From Euglena gracilis (Eukaryota; Euglenida; Euglenophyceae; Euglenales), in NCBI GenBank assembly GCA_039621445.1, contig CP154956.1:33143437-33207436 (forward strand): 64,000 bases of DNA. Direction: 5' to 3'. The notes under the pieces were generated by a model. That model searched no databases, was not told where the DNA came from, and saw only the letters and a program-made list of their open reading frames with translations. Numbering within the stretch: position 1 is the first letter of the stretch; each line of letters opens with the position of its first letter. Positions 44,403-54,429 of the stretch are shown in pieces. A program made the translations under genes and the position numbers.

Positions 44403-44779
44403 GTGTGTAGAAACCGGGTATTGGAGGCTCTGGCTTCACGCCCGAACCGACGTCCAGGACACACGGTCATGTAGTCATGTATCTTGTTTTTACCCAGCAT
44501 TTTCTACCAAGATGACTGCCCGTCACAACTGTTGCAGTCAATGCGCTCCCCCCCCACCCTGGCACACGAGTGACAACAACGCGTTTGCCTTTTCCAGTCA
44601 GGGATGTCCCTGTCCATGTCTGGGCTTGGACATGCTTAACACCCCCCCCCACAAAACAAAACACCCCTGCTTCTGCCCCTCCTACGAACCAGAACGCCCT
44701 CCTGTCCGGCGCCCCCAACCCGTTCCGCGCAGCCCTCGCGGTCAACACGGACACTCCGCAAGCCGTCTGACGCTGACCG

Positions 44780-44918
44780 CTGTCCGCAATGTGGTGGTGC
44801 CATGGGTTTGCGGGGAGGGAAGCGTAAAGTGTGACTCCTGCCACCTGCCATGGCATTTTGCCTGTGCGGGTCTGACCCTGCCCCCCCGGTATGGTCGTGG
44901 GTGTGTCCCGACTGCAAG
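44780..44918 (+). pseudogene. PHD-finger copy, frameshifted
   Basis: It aligns with the 54.3 kb finger: CPQCGGAMGLRGGKRK, then CDSCHLPWHFACAGLTLPP, then VCPDCK, each in a different frame. A short deletion lies near 44827 and a C-run at 44880-44887 shifts the frame again. The ligand His (WHFAC) is retained, unlike at 54.3 kb. Confidence 0.7.
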
Positions 44919-45094
44919 TAGTTTCCCCAGTTGGAAAATACAGCAAAACGATTGCTTTGTAATCGCAGCGGCCGTGGCGCAACGTTGCTTGCCTAGCACC
45001 TCACCTGCCGTCTGATTTTCCACCGTTCTTCCCCGTTTCGCATCATCCCAACGCCGTGGAAACCAGCAAATGTCATGCCATGGGGGGTTGGTAC

Positions 45095-45396
45095 GCCGTG
45101 GCGAGGGGGTCCGAATAGGGGGGGGGGAGGGGGGAAATGGCCGGAAAATGGCGTGGCGAAGGGGTCTCGGATGGGGGGGGGGGGAGGGGTGTACCATGGT
45201 TGCACAATGAAAAATGTGTTGGGTGGCGTGGCGAGGGGGTCCGGCTAGAGGGGGAGGGGGAGGGGTCCAGGTGGTCGGGCCGACCATGGTCGGGCCGACC
45301 TGCAATTTGGTCACCCGCGATTTTCCGACCGGGGCCGGGGTAAATGGCGTGGCGAGCCCCTCGGAGAGGGGGGGGGGGAGGGGTGTACCAACCCCC
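45095..45396. repeat. Tandem array, unit about 85 bp
   Basis: Four units share GGCGTGGCGAGGGGGTC, a G-run, and GGGGAGGGGTGTACCA. The spacing is irregular and GGTCGGGCCGACC palindromes lie in the third unit. Confidence 0.7.
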
Positions 45397-46039
45397 CCCC
45401 CCATTCATTTCATTATGTGTTGCCACTGTGGGTCAGATCCCCAATACAACGGCTTCATGCCCGAACCGTAGTCTTGGGACAACGGTTCGGCGCACAAATT
45501 TCCTCACCGAACCGGTGTCCTAAACGTCGGTTCGGGCGTGAAGCCAGAGCCTCCACACACGGTTTCAAATGAATGCATTGCCACACAAAGAAATTACGGG
45601 ATACGATGATTTTGCATTGGTGTAGATTCGCATTGCGTTCAATCCATCAATTTGGCTTTTCAGCCCCAATTGATGGACTGAAAACCCTCTCTTTTTTTTA
45701 TGCCACATTTTGAAGGTTTTGATGAGGAATCTGCAGCCACAAGAACAAAAAATGGCATTCAATGATTCCAACAACAGGATTGCACTCAAATGCATGCATA
45801 CCACTCACATAGATTCTCGGTTCCTCTGTCCAGAAAAATAGTCCGCTTCTAAAATACATTTTTCAGTCCACAAAAAACAGTGCTTTTTTTTCTCTCCCCT
45901 GAAAAAAACATCCTGTGTTTTGTGTACTCAGTCCACGGAAAAACAACGTTTCTTCGCCTTAAAAAACAAACCTTGCTGCCGTGATTTCTTGTATGGACAA
46001 AGGACAAAAACATACAGTGTGTTTTGTGGAATCCGAACT

Positions 46040-46620
46040 GGAAAACGTGTCATTGCCACAGATGCCCTAATGGAAAACGTGTCATTGCCACAGATGCCCT
46101 AATGGAAAACGTGTCATTGCCACAGATGCCCTAATGGAAAACGTGTTACCCCTCCCCCATGACAAAACCCACCGCAAACTTTGTGAGCACCTTGAAGTGT
46201 GGGAAAAACTGATGACCACCGCTGGCCGTCTGTTGAAAAGAGCTTTCAATCGAGGGGTAAGATGGTACCCAAACGTTGCACGCAGCCCGCAAAGGAAAAA
46301 TGTCTTTTTGGGCTGGAATGGGTGCATTGCGTGGTTAAACCGGCGTTTGGGACGCCTGGTTCACGACAGAACCGGCATCCCCCCCCCACTGGCTCGGGAC
46401 GCCGGTTCTGTCCGTGAGAAAGGGGTTAGGAACGCCGGTTCTGTCCAAAACCCGGCATCCCTAACGCCGGTTTTGTCATTCCTAAAAATGTCTTCAAAAG
46501 TGCCCAAAAATGGCCTCAGCCATTTTTGGCCGGCATCCCTAAAACGCCGCTTTAAACAAGGGGTGGGGAACGCCGGTTCCGTCTGGAACCCAGTGTTCCC
46601 CACCCTTTTTTTGATATAGT
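46040..46620. repeat. Repeat cluster, GGCATCTGTGGCAATGACACG and CGCCGGTTCTGTC units
   Basis: 46040-46145 has three copies of the TTGCCACAGATGCCCTAATGG unit. 46335-46600 has inverted GGAACGCCGGTTCTGTC words. Between them (46180-46255, plus) a short coding-like stretch AGRLLKRAFNRG meets a good 5' splice site GTAAGATGG. A similar stretch (TSRLMRRAFNRG then GTGAGT) is on minus at 42405-42500, so this is part of a repeated element. Confidence 0.55.
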
Positions 46621-46762
46621 CATAAACCTGCATATTTAGACCCAATGATTGTCTGGAGACAGCGTCCTGATGCTAGGCTGCCTTTTGAGAGATCATAAAT
46701 ATGACTGCTGTGCAACCACACAAAGCATGATTTAGGCAGGACATTTTGGAGAACAAGGAGAC

Positions 46763-46848
46763 GTTGTTTCCCCGAGGGGGTTTGGCTGAAACGAATTCTG
46801 TGTCGGAGGTTGTTGTTGCTGGTAGGATTGGCTCTGTTGTGCTTGGCC
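46763..46848 (-). CDS. Exon C of large Pro/Gln-rich gene
   Basis: It reads GQAQQSQSYQQQQPPTQNSF, then QPNPLGET. The 3' splice site is excellent (ten-T tract, CACTTTGTCGCAG). The 5' end AAC then GTCTCC is chosen because it fits exon D's phase; the frame otherwise reaches a stop 33 bp later. It starts in phase 0 after exon B. Confidence 0.55.
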
Positions 46849-47378
46849 CTGCGACAAAGTGAAAAAAAAAATATACATTGATTGACATTGATGCAGTTTG
46901 CAGTTTGGATGGTGAATGGACTTTGACCAATCCCACTAGAGACCTCCAAGGGGGTGGGGTCGGTGCCGCCCAGGGGGCACTTACATAGGCACACAAAAAA
47001 AAACCATTGCCTCACTGCCGTGAGAAAATGGTGCAAACTTGGCTACGCCCATCAACCATCCCCGATTTCAGCAGAATCAAACTTCTGCCAAGAGGTTTTT
47101 TTTCACATCCATCAGGACAGAAAAGGTAGATTTGCCTGTGCCCGTTTCGCTTTCGAAAGGGGTTCCAAATATTTTCGGATAATCATAAATAAACATGCCA
47201 TTCGGGAAGAACAAAATATATTTCTGAAATCTTTTTTTTTGCAATGCCAGAAATGGGTGTTTGACCACTTTAATTATGAACGCTTTTGGCAGTGTGTCCA
47301 AATGAGAAGCTTTTGAACGTTGATTTTGTTGGGGACGGGTTGGCCGGGTTTGTGTCCGGGGGTTGGCAAAAGGGTTAC

Positions 47379-47500
47379 CTCTTTGAATAGGCTGTCAATC
47401 CAGTCAAGGTCATCGGGCTTCTGCCCATCACTTCCTTGAGGAGGCTGCATTTGTGGCTGCGGCTGAGGTTGCATCTGAGGTTGAAAATGATTCCAGAAAC
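47379..47500 (-). CDS. Exon B of large Pro/Gln-rich gene
   Basis: It reads FWNHFQPQMQPQPQPQMQPP, then QGSDGQKPDDLDWIDSLFKE. The borders are excellent: TTTGGTCTTTCAG before, AAAGAG then GTAACC after. It starts with two bases of a split codon and ends in phase 0. This is the 5'-most exon in the chain that I can link with confidence. Confidence 0.7.
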
Positions 47501-47663
47501 CTGAAAGACCAAACCATAAGTGTGTTGGGGGGTCAGACTGGAAAGGTGAGCCCCAACAGGCACCATGCTCCGAGAGATGAGGTATTTGTTAATGATGAGA
47601 TGAAAAAAACTTGCTTGTTCGAATGCACAAGGAGCTTTGCGTTGAAAGAAGAATGTTGTATTT

Positions 47664-48206
47664 CATTTGAAATCATGTCTGGGGGCTCCGGTTTCATGCC
47701 CGAACCGGCGTCTGCCCCCCCCCAAAAGGGTGCCAAAAAAGTGTCCAAAATGCTTTGTAGACATGTGGTCAACATATCTGAGCAATTTTTGGGGGGTCTT
47801 CGGCCAGAAATTGGGGGTTTTTTTTGGAATAATTTCCTGACTCTGTTTGCCAATTCAAAATTCCAATGTTTCACCTGCCATGTTGCCCCTTGATCAAAAG
47901 CTCTTCTCAAGGGCTTTCAGCAGATGGCCTTAGATTTCAGCCATGCTGCATGGAGTTCTATTTCAAAAATTCCCCAAAATTAGCCAAAGGGAACTCATTT
48001 CACAAAGTGTAGCTGAGTTCTGAGGGTCCTCAGGTACCTCAGATCGCGAAAGGTCTTGGGGAGAGATTTCGATTGATTGATATGCTGGTGACCAATTCCA
48101 ACCAAAATCGCCTAAAAGTGTCCCAAACATCGGCATTTGGGGCGAAATTTGCCATGAGTCCTTGGACGCCGGTTCGGAGCCGGAGCCCCCAAGACACGGT
48201 TTCAGG
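47664..48206. mobile_element. TIR element, about 540 bp
   Basis: The left end is GTCTGGGGGCTCCGGTTTCATG and the right end is the complement (GGAGCCCCCAAGACACGGTTTC), as in the 44.4 kb element. The inside repeats the ATATCTGAGCAATTTTTGGG / CAGAAATTGGG sequence also found at 50190 and 57815. Confidence 0.5.
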
Positions 48207-48459
48207 ACACAGTTCTCGATATAGAAACCGTCAGTGTTGGTCGATTTTTGCATAGAAATATTTCATTCTTAAATTTCAGAAAATTTGTTTATTACCATCA
48301 ATTTCCAAGACAGTGCCGAGAACTAGTGTCAATCACCAAGACGGCGCTTTCTTTCTTTCTTTCTTTCAAACTGGTCAACTCTTTCTCTAGACGCCTTGGT
48401 TGGGCAGCAGACGGTAGACTGGAGGGGGGGGGGGCTGTGGGTAGTCAGCCGATTACCCA

Positions 48460-48460
<1 letters not shown>

Positions 48461-48491
<31 letters not shown>

Positions 48492-48535
48492 ATATACATA
48501 TATATATACATACATATACACACACACATATATAT
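48461..48535. repeat. (TA)n microsatellite
   Basis: ATATATAT tracts broken by GTATATG and ending in ACACACACAT. A (TTTC)5 run lies nearby at 48353-48370. Confidence 0.9.
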
Positions 48536-48993
48536 GCAAAGATTTGCGAGAAAAATCTCCGTTTTTGGCCACTTTTGGGCAAACTTGCACCCCTGCAAAG
48601 TGCCCAGCAAAAAAAGATTTTGCCTCCCAAGTTATTGGCCAGGATTTTGTTATTTGAGGGGGTCGTGCGGGGGGGGGGGGTCCCCCCACCATGTCAAAAT
48701 GTCCCGCAAAAAAAGGATTTTTGCCTCCCCCCCGAGAATTTTGCAAATGCGAAGGGATTTTGTTTCAAAATGTCCCACAAAAACGTTTTTTGCTTCCTGG
48801 TATTTTGCCAGCATATAGGGTTTTTTTATTTGAGGGTGGCGGGTGGTGGTGGAGGGAGATATCTCCCCCTGACAACCAAGCTGTCGATCTATAACTCCCC
48901 CCAATGATGACTCCCCCTCCCAGCCTCTGACTTTGGTCGCCCAACATCCCCCCCAGGACCACTTGGTCCTGCCTTGAGACAGAAAAAGATGTT

Positions 48994-49179
48994 GAAACCG
49001 TGTTTTGGGCGAAGATTTAAGACTTTTAAAGTCTCGAAATCGGCCCAAACACGGTTTCAAACAAGAACAGTGTTTTGGGCCAAGGTTTTAGGGGGGCCCA
49101 GGGGCGACCGCGGCGCCTTCGGCGCCGCGGTCCCCGCCCCTGGGCTCCCCCCAACTCTTGGCCCAAACACAGTTCTTGA
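48994..49179. mobile_element. Composite foldback element (two hairpins)
   Basis: Hairpin X (GAAACCGTGTTTTGGGCG..) is followed by hairpin Y (GTGTTTTGGGCCAAGG, then CCGCGGCGCC, TTCG loop, GGCGCCGCGG). The same pair occurs in reverse at 60230-60414, and a fused half-copy at about 55291-55392. Confidence 0.8.
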
Positions 49180-49488
49180 CACAGAAAACTCCCCATTCCA
49201 TTCAAAAAAGGTTGCTCGAGAGCATGGAGGCTAGGCGCACCGCTTGGGGAGATGTGGGACCCCCCCCTCCCCCCCCCCCCCCCCCCCCCCCGCGCGGCCG
49301 CTCGCCCCCCCCCCTCAGCCCCCCCCCCCCCCACTGTGCCTAGCCTCCTATGGAGTATCGGGTTCAAACCATGATTGTATGCACCGTGGAAACCCCTAAA
49401 CGGGCCATTGCCGCCCCTCTGATGATTGCCCCACAAAGAAGAAAGGAGAAACCAAAAAAAGGCACAGATGGGGGGTTCAAGCTTTTTA

Positions 49489-49672
49489 TCAGGTTCCTGT
49501 CAATGTGCCCTGTGCCATCATCGTTTGCTGCTGTGCTGCGGCATCATGATAAGGGGCATTGTAGTTGTTCCAAACAGGTGGCTCTTGTTGGAAGGCGGAA
49601 TGCTGTGGCATCTGCAGCACTTCTTGACCATAGACTGCATTTCCGTTCCAGCTCATGTTGGACGAAAGCTGC
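49489..49672 (-). CDS. Possible exon A of large Pro/Gln-rich gene
   Basis: It reads QLSSNMSWNGNAVYGQEVLQ, then MPQHSAFQQEPPVWNNYNAP and HDAAAQQQTMMAQGTLTGT, stopping at 49489. The composition matches exons B-D and a 3' splice site (GCGCCCAG) precedes 49672. No GT donor fits exon B; a GA donor at 49496 (GACAG then GAACC) would fit the phase exactly. Alternatively this is the last exon of another gene. Confidence 0.4.
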
Positions 49673-51017
49673 CTGGGCGCAAATGATGTTTGGAGCAAAG
49701 AAGCCCATCCAGCGGCTCCCTGGCCCAGGTTGGGGGGGGGGGTGTTCTGTTGAGTCTTTAGACTTGTCTGTGGACTTGTACGTTGGAGTCAACAGAACCC
49801 AGAAATTTCGTTGTTTTTTGAAAAACTTCTTTGTGTATGCTGACTTACTTGACGTTACAATCCAGCTGCCTGAAAGGCGGCTGGAAATAAATAAATAAAA
49901 ATCCCTCGTTGATGGGAGGGGCTGGAAAAAGGCAGCAACCCCCCCCCCCTGGGAGGGTCAATTTTCCTGATGTTTTCTTGTGTTTCCCCAACCCCCCCAA
50001 TTGACCAGGTTTTGTGTGGTGCTGAGTTCTTAACCTGCCTGAAACTGTGTCTGGAGGCTCCGGCTTCACCCCCAAACCGGCGTCTGGGACGCCGGTTCCA
50101 ACAGGAAATACTTCCAGTGTCCCAGACGCCAGTTCCGCGTCTGGGGGGACAAAATAAAGAGTGCCAAAAGGTGTCCAAAGTGCTTGTGGACGTGTGGTGA
50201 ACTCATCTGAGTGTCTTTTGGGTGGTCTTCAGCCAGAAATTGGGTTTTTTTGTGCAATAATTTCCTTTTGGCCAATTTTGGAAACAGAACACCATGCAGC
50301 ATGGCTGAAATCCAAGGCCATCTGCTGAAAGCCCTGGGGAAGCTTTCGATCGAAGGGCAACATGGCAGCTGAAAAGTGGAATCTGCGTTTTGCGAACAGG
50401 GTCAGGGTTTGGGTCAGGGTTGGGTCAGGGTCAGGGTACCTCTTTCAGTGTCAATTCTTTGACCCCCCAAAAAACCGCACAAAAAAACACCCTTTCTTTT
50501 TCTTTAGAGACAGAGCTCATACCCCCCAATGGGGGTTATGCTATTGTGGTGCCAACTGCCTTTCGAAATTCCTGGGATTAATGACGTTTTCATCATTTCC
50601 ACCAAAAAGGTCTCCCACATGAACTTGACAGGTGAAGGTGCCATTAGGGTTGGCGGAGGGGGGATGTCAGATTTGGTGATCATCGTGCTGGAAAAAAAAA
50701 CTCCTGAGTTTTGACAATATCATAGAGAACTTGGTCAATTGAAAGCCCAGAATCTAAAAAATGAACTGAATGACGAATGACAATGAAAACCCATGGCGGT
50801 TTGTTAGGGATTGCGGACGCTTTTTGTAAGATTTGCTCTCTTCCTACCATCATGTTTGAACACTGAGTCCAGAAGAAGATCCCTGGCCACAAAATAGTCC
50901 TGGACCCTCCCCACTGTACGGCTGTCCTTCACCCGACCTTGGTCTTTGAATTTGCGGTGGGCTTAACCAATTCGAGGCCCAAAATTTTTCAAAGGAAACC
51001 CCAAGTCTGAAGGAAAT

Positions 51018-51321
51018 TTGAGGCGACTGGGCCCTTCTTTGCGATTCGTAATTCCCCGGAACCCCCCCCCGTCACCTCCCTCATGGTATCCCTCGACGTT
51101 GACCACCATGGTCAACGGATTGGCCGCACTGTGTAGGGAGGCACCCAACCGTGTCGGCTCTTTTGTGCCCTCGGTGCAACCGCAGTATCCAAAATTTTAT
51201 GGTTTTTTCGCCGCTGCTTCTCTTCGGGAGAAGAAGCTAAAGGCCGAAGAAGAGGAGTTACCTGTAGTTTCTGAGGCGGAAATTTTGCGGTTTTTCGACT
51301 TGATGAACTGGCAAAAAATTT
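51018..51321 (+). CDS. Tyrosine recombinase-like gene, 5' piece
   Basis: It reads YPSTLTTMVNGLAALCREAP, then VGSFVPSVQPQYPKFYGFFA and KAEEEELPVVSEAEILRFFD. This matches the second half of a core-binding domain and the linker to a tyrosine recombinase catalytic domain (the LPxxS/TxxE pattern). The frame is cut by an inverted-repeat element inserted at 51322. Confidence 0.55.
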
Positions 51322-51761
51322 GGTACTTGTCTGTTATCGTACGACATACCCCCCCCCCTTTTGGTTATGGTACGACACCCATTTTTTGGGTTATTTAGGG
51401 TTAATTAAAGGTATAGGGTTAGGTGCGCACATGCCATGTTGCGCTACATGGCCAAGTTGCGCTACATGGCCATGTTGCGCTACATGGCCATGTAGCGCAA
51501 CATGGCTTTGTAGCGCAACATGGCCATTAGCGCACCTAATCCTACTCCTTCAATAACCCCATAATAGCGCTACATGGCCTTGTAGCGCAACCTGGCTGTG
51601 TAGCGCAACGTGGCCGTGTAGCGCAACATGGCCATGTAGCGCAACGTGGCCATTAGCGCCTAACCCTATTCCTTTAAATAACCCTAAAACAACTCAAAAA
51701 ACAGGTGTCGTACCATAACCAAAAGGGGGGGGGGTATGTCGTACGATAACAGACAAGTACC
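51322..51761. mobile_element. 440-bp TIR element with 8-bp target duplication
   Basis: Perfect inverted ends of about 58 bp start GGTACTTGTCTGTTATCGTA, with further imperfect pairing inside. The 8-bp duplication AAAAATTT is at 51314-51321 and 51762-51769. The centre is an array of GCGCTACATGGCC/GGCCATGTAGCGC units. An 8-bp duplication is usual for hAT-type transposases. It is non-autonomous and has split the recombinase frame. Confidence 0.85.
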
Positions 51762-51773
51762 AAAAATTTTGCA

Positions 51774-52280
51774 GAGCCAGAGGATGAATATCTGGTGATT
51801 GCCTACAACTTGGGCCAAAGGCCTGAGACTTTTGGGGAGCTGACGGTGGGGTGTTTTCACAGTGGGAGGGGGTCACAGAAGTTTTGGTGAAATATCCAAA
51901 ACAAAAAGCGGCACAGTGCAATCAACAGAACGCCAAGAAACCGCTCCGAGAGCAGCTGATGCTGCCCCGTGACAACCCCAAAATTTGTGGGGTGGAGGCA
52001 TGGTGGCGGCAGCTGGCGCTGCTGCCAGATGCCGCCAATCCCTCCGTTCCGTTCTGGCGCTCCTGCAAAATTATCTGCAAAATTCCAGGTTCCGTCAAGG
52101 CAACTTACGCAACGTTCCGTGGGGCAGCCAATTGGGCGCGGGATGTGCTTGACCGGCAAAGGCTGTGGGCATGTAATACGAATTATTATGCAATACGGAA
52201 AAGTATTATCATGCCCCCCAGGACGACGTTTATCGTCAGGCAGCGGAAGGTCTCCAAAAGGTATGCACTTTTTTCTTAAC
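51774..52280 (+). pseudogene. Tyrosine recombinase-like gene, catalytic part, frameshifted
   Basis: It reads EPEDEYLVIAYNLGQRPETF, where LGQR holds the candidate box I arginine. After a frame change at a G-run near 51868 it reads EVLVKYPKQKAAQ and KKPLREQLMLPRDNPKICGV. GKGCGHVIRIIMQY follows in another frame and YYHAPQDDVYRQAAEGLQK in a third. The last two together look like the G-H box and catalytic tyrosine region. Boxes I, II and III therefore lie in different frames, and this copy cannot make an enzyme as written. Confidence 0.55.
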
Positions 52281-52306
52281 CTCCCACACACGTATTCCTT
52301 CAGCGG

Positions 52307-52440
52307 AAGCGGCCTCGTGTCACCGATATTCCCAGCTCTACCCGACCTTGTTGACGCCGAAGAAAGAAGAGCCACCGGTTGTGGAACTGGTGGATAGTTC
52401 GGATGACGAGGTTCTCAGATTCACCGCCTTGTGTTCATGC
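52307..52440 (+). CDS. Recombinase-gene exon with SUMO-interacting-like motif
   Basis: A 49-nt GT-AG intron (GTATGC..CCTTCAG, about 52262-52306) precedes it. One frame reads RYSQLYPTLLTPKKEEPPVV, and ELVDSSDDEVLRF follows. PVVELVDSSDDE fits a SUMO-interacting motif, a hydrophobic strand then acidic residues. The other frame gives RKRPRVTDIPSSTRP then a stop, so phase is unsettled. Confidence 0.4.
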
Positions 52441-52529
52441 TCATTTTCCATTAACTCTGGGTCATTGTAGACGGCGGTGCTGCTCCACCTGTCCCAATTC
52501 CCAATGCGGATCCCCTGCCGGCGGGGGGT

Positions 52530-52836
52530 AGATCTGGCCTGGGGGGGGGGGGGTTGTGGCCGACCCTAGGGTCGGCCAACGGTCGCCAAAGATCGCCATG
52601 GTCGCCAATGGTCGTGGGTGGGTCGATGTCAAAAAATGCGCTCCAGGGCAAATTAGCGCAACTTACACACAAAAGGAATTGCACACACAAGGGATTTTGT
52701 TATTTTAGGGCCGCCGAACAGTTGCCTACGGCGCTACAATGCAAAAAAGACTGAATAGGAAATACCCATAGTGACCTTTGGCGACCGTGGGCCGACCCCA
52801 GGGTTGGCCCACAACCCCCCCCCCCCCAGGCCAGAT
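52530..52836. mobile_element. TIR element of about 305 bp
   Basis: Inverted ends GATCTGGCCTGGGGGG..TTGTGGCCGACCC pair with 52780-52836. GGTCGCCAA repeats and the AAGGGATTTTGTTATTTTAGG word (shared with 48.6 and 61.7 kb) lie inside. CCCCTGCCGG occurs on both sides but is not adjacent to the ends. Confidence 0.6.
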
Positions 52837-52844
52837 CCGGGAGC

Positions 52845-53045
52845 CCCCTGCCGGCTGAGCATCTCCAATATGCTCCAGCTGTGAAGCCAGAGGAGGTCAC
52901 AATCACATCCGTCAGCAGTTTTACACTGCTCGCCTCCCTCAGGAGCCAGAACACCAGAAGCTGACAATTGACGACCTGTCGCAGTACAGGCAACAATTAG
53001 CTAAACATAAATCTGATTTTAACGCCTTCGCGTTCTCTGAACAGG
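52845..53045 (+). CDS. Candidate exon downstream of recombinase
   Basis: It reads QQFYTARLPQEPEHQKLTID, then DLSQYRQQLAKHKSDFNAFA and ends SEQ before GGTGTT. A possible 3' splice site (CATCCGTCAG) starts it at about 52916. A helical, Gln-rich segment without known family; its link to the recombinase is by position. Confidence 0.35.
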
Positions 53046-53059
53046 GTGTTTTATAAATT

Positions 53060-54011
53060 GTTTAAAAACGTGTTCAGCCCGCCAAATGCCTGCCCTGAAA
53101 TTCGTGGTCATGAACACGTTTTCAATGAGGGCATTTGTGGCAATGACACGTTTTCAGTGAAGGCATCCGGGTTCAGGCACGTTTTCAGTGAGGGCATCTG
53201 TGGCAACCCTGAGTAAAAAGCAAAAAACACTGTCATGAAAAATCGGCGTGTGGTTGCGAGGCCGGGTGGTCCTCAACGAGTGAGGCGGGTCGGGGGCACT
53301 CTACAACACAACAGATGCCTTGGAGCACAACGAAACAGAGTGGCGGACATCACGGCACACGGCACGCTTTACACAAACAAAAGAGCCATACTTTGGCTCT
53401 TTTGCCAAATCTTGGCAATGAAAATGATATGCCAATCACAGACAACTTTGTTCACAGACAACTTTGTTTGTTTGGCGTCACAGACAACTTTGTTCAGCTC
53501 CACACAATTTGGATTTTTGGGAATGGCAACACCACAAAAACCACATTTCTCGTGTTTTGTTGGCAGTCGGGACGCAAGCTCTGCACCCACGGAGCCGGGC
53601 TTTTTCTTTGTGTTGCCCTGTGCCAGCAAGGTGCCATGAAGGGGGTCCGTCCCAGGGGGAGGTGGCAAAAGACCATTCACAAAGTTTGCCGTGCGTTGGC
53701 CATATTGGCAGGGCTGCGGGAAAAAAGAAAAAAAGAAAAAAAAGAGGGGGGGGGTGACACGTTTTCAGTGAGGGCATTTGTGGCAATGACACGTTTTCAG
53801 TGAAGGCATCCGGGTTCAGGCACGTTTTCAGTGAGGGCATTTGTGTCAATGACACGTTTTCAGTGAAGGCATCCGGGTTCAGGCACGTTTTCAGTGAGGG
53901 CGCCGTTTTTTGGGTCCGAATTTCACAAATTGGCGTTTTTGACCCCTTGCGTGAATCATGACCACGAATTTCAGGGCAGGCATTTGGCGGGCTCTGAAAA
54001 CGTTTTTAAAC
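53060..54011. mobile_element. 952-bp TIR element, copy 1
   Basis: The ends are GTTTAAAAACGTG..GCCCGCCAAATGCCTGCCC and the complement at 53960-54011. Inside each end are 2-4 direct units CACGTTTTCAGTGAGGGCAT/TTGTGGCAATGA. The interior (53220-53700) has a CAAAAGAGCCATACTTTGGC hairpin and CAGACAACTTTGTT repeats. A copy in opposite orientation is at about 59100-60800. AAATT on both sides could be a 5-bp duplication, but the right flank is itself repeated. Confidence 0.75.
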
Positions 54012-54122
54012 AAATTGTGGCCGAGCCCAGATTTCAGCCTGAAAACGTGTTCAGGGGCCCCCTTCGGGGGCCCCTGGCTGAACACGTTTTCAGGCTGAAA
54101 TCTGGGCTCAGCCACAATTTGT
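54010..54122. repeat. 113-bp palindrome with TTCG loop
   Basis: The outer arms equal the 44346 palindrome. The inner part, CTGAAAACGTGTTCAGGGGC with a TTCG loop at 54063-54066, is an extra hairpin at its centre. Confidence 0.9.
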
Positions 54123-54128
54123 GTATAG

Positions 54129-54427
54129 AAATTTCCCCCACCCCAGACCTCTCTGTTAAAATAAACTCTCCCTGTTTTTGCCCCTCCGACGCCGCCAACT
54201 GCGGCGTTGTCCGTCGACTTGTCCAACGCTCCGAACCCCTTCCGCAGGAGTCGAAGCTGCCGATGGGCGATGCGGACTGTTGCCCCAACTGCGGCGGCGT
54301 AATGGGGCTCCGCAGTGGGAAGCGCAAAGTTGTTTGCGACTCCTGTCACTTGCCCTGGAACTTCGCGTGTGCTGGGTTGGTGCTCCCTCCTCGCCATGGC
54401 TCCTGGGTTTGTCCTGATTGTAAGTAA
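54129..54427 (+). CDS. PHD-finger exon
   Basis: An open frame ends at TAA 54425-54427. The finger spans about 54280-54421: CCPNCGGVMGLRSGKRK, VVCDSCHLPWNFACAGL and GSWVCPDCK. It keeps seven cysteines, but the usual His ligand is Asn (WNFAC; the 44.8 kb copy has WHFAC). Upstream residues (RRLVQRSEPLPQESKLPMGD) have no motif. A GTAAGTAAG at 54418 could be a 5' splice site instead of coding. Confidence 0.6.
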
Positions 54428-54429
54428 GT

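Larger units (their letters stand above)
44410..45566. mobile_element. 1157-bp TIR element with decayed PHD gene
   Basis: The ends (GAAACCGGGTATTGGAGGCT and continuing CTGGCTTCACGCCCGAACCG) are matched by the complement at 45519-45566, about 45 bp with few differences. The same terminal motif occurs near 47670/48203, 50041/54742 and 57684. It contains a PHD remnant and an 85-bp-type tandem array. Confidence 0.7.
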
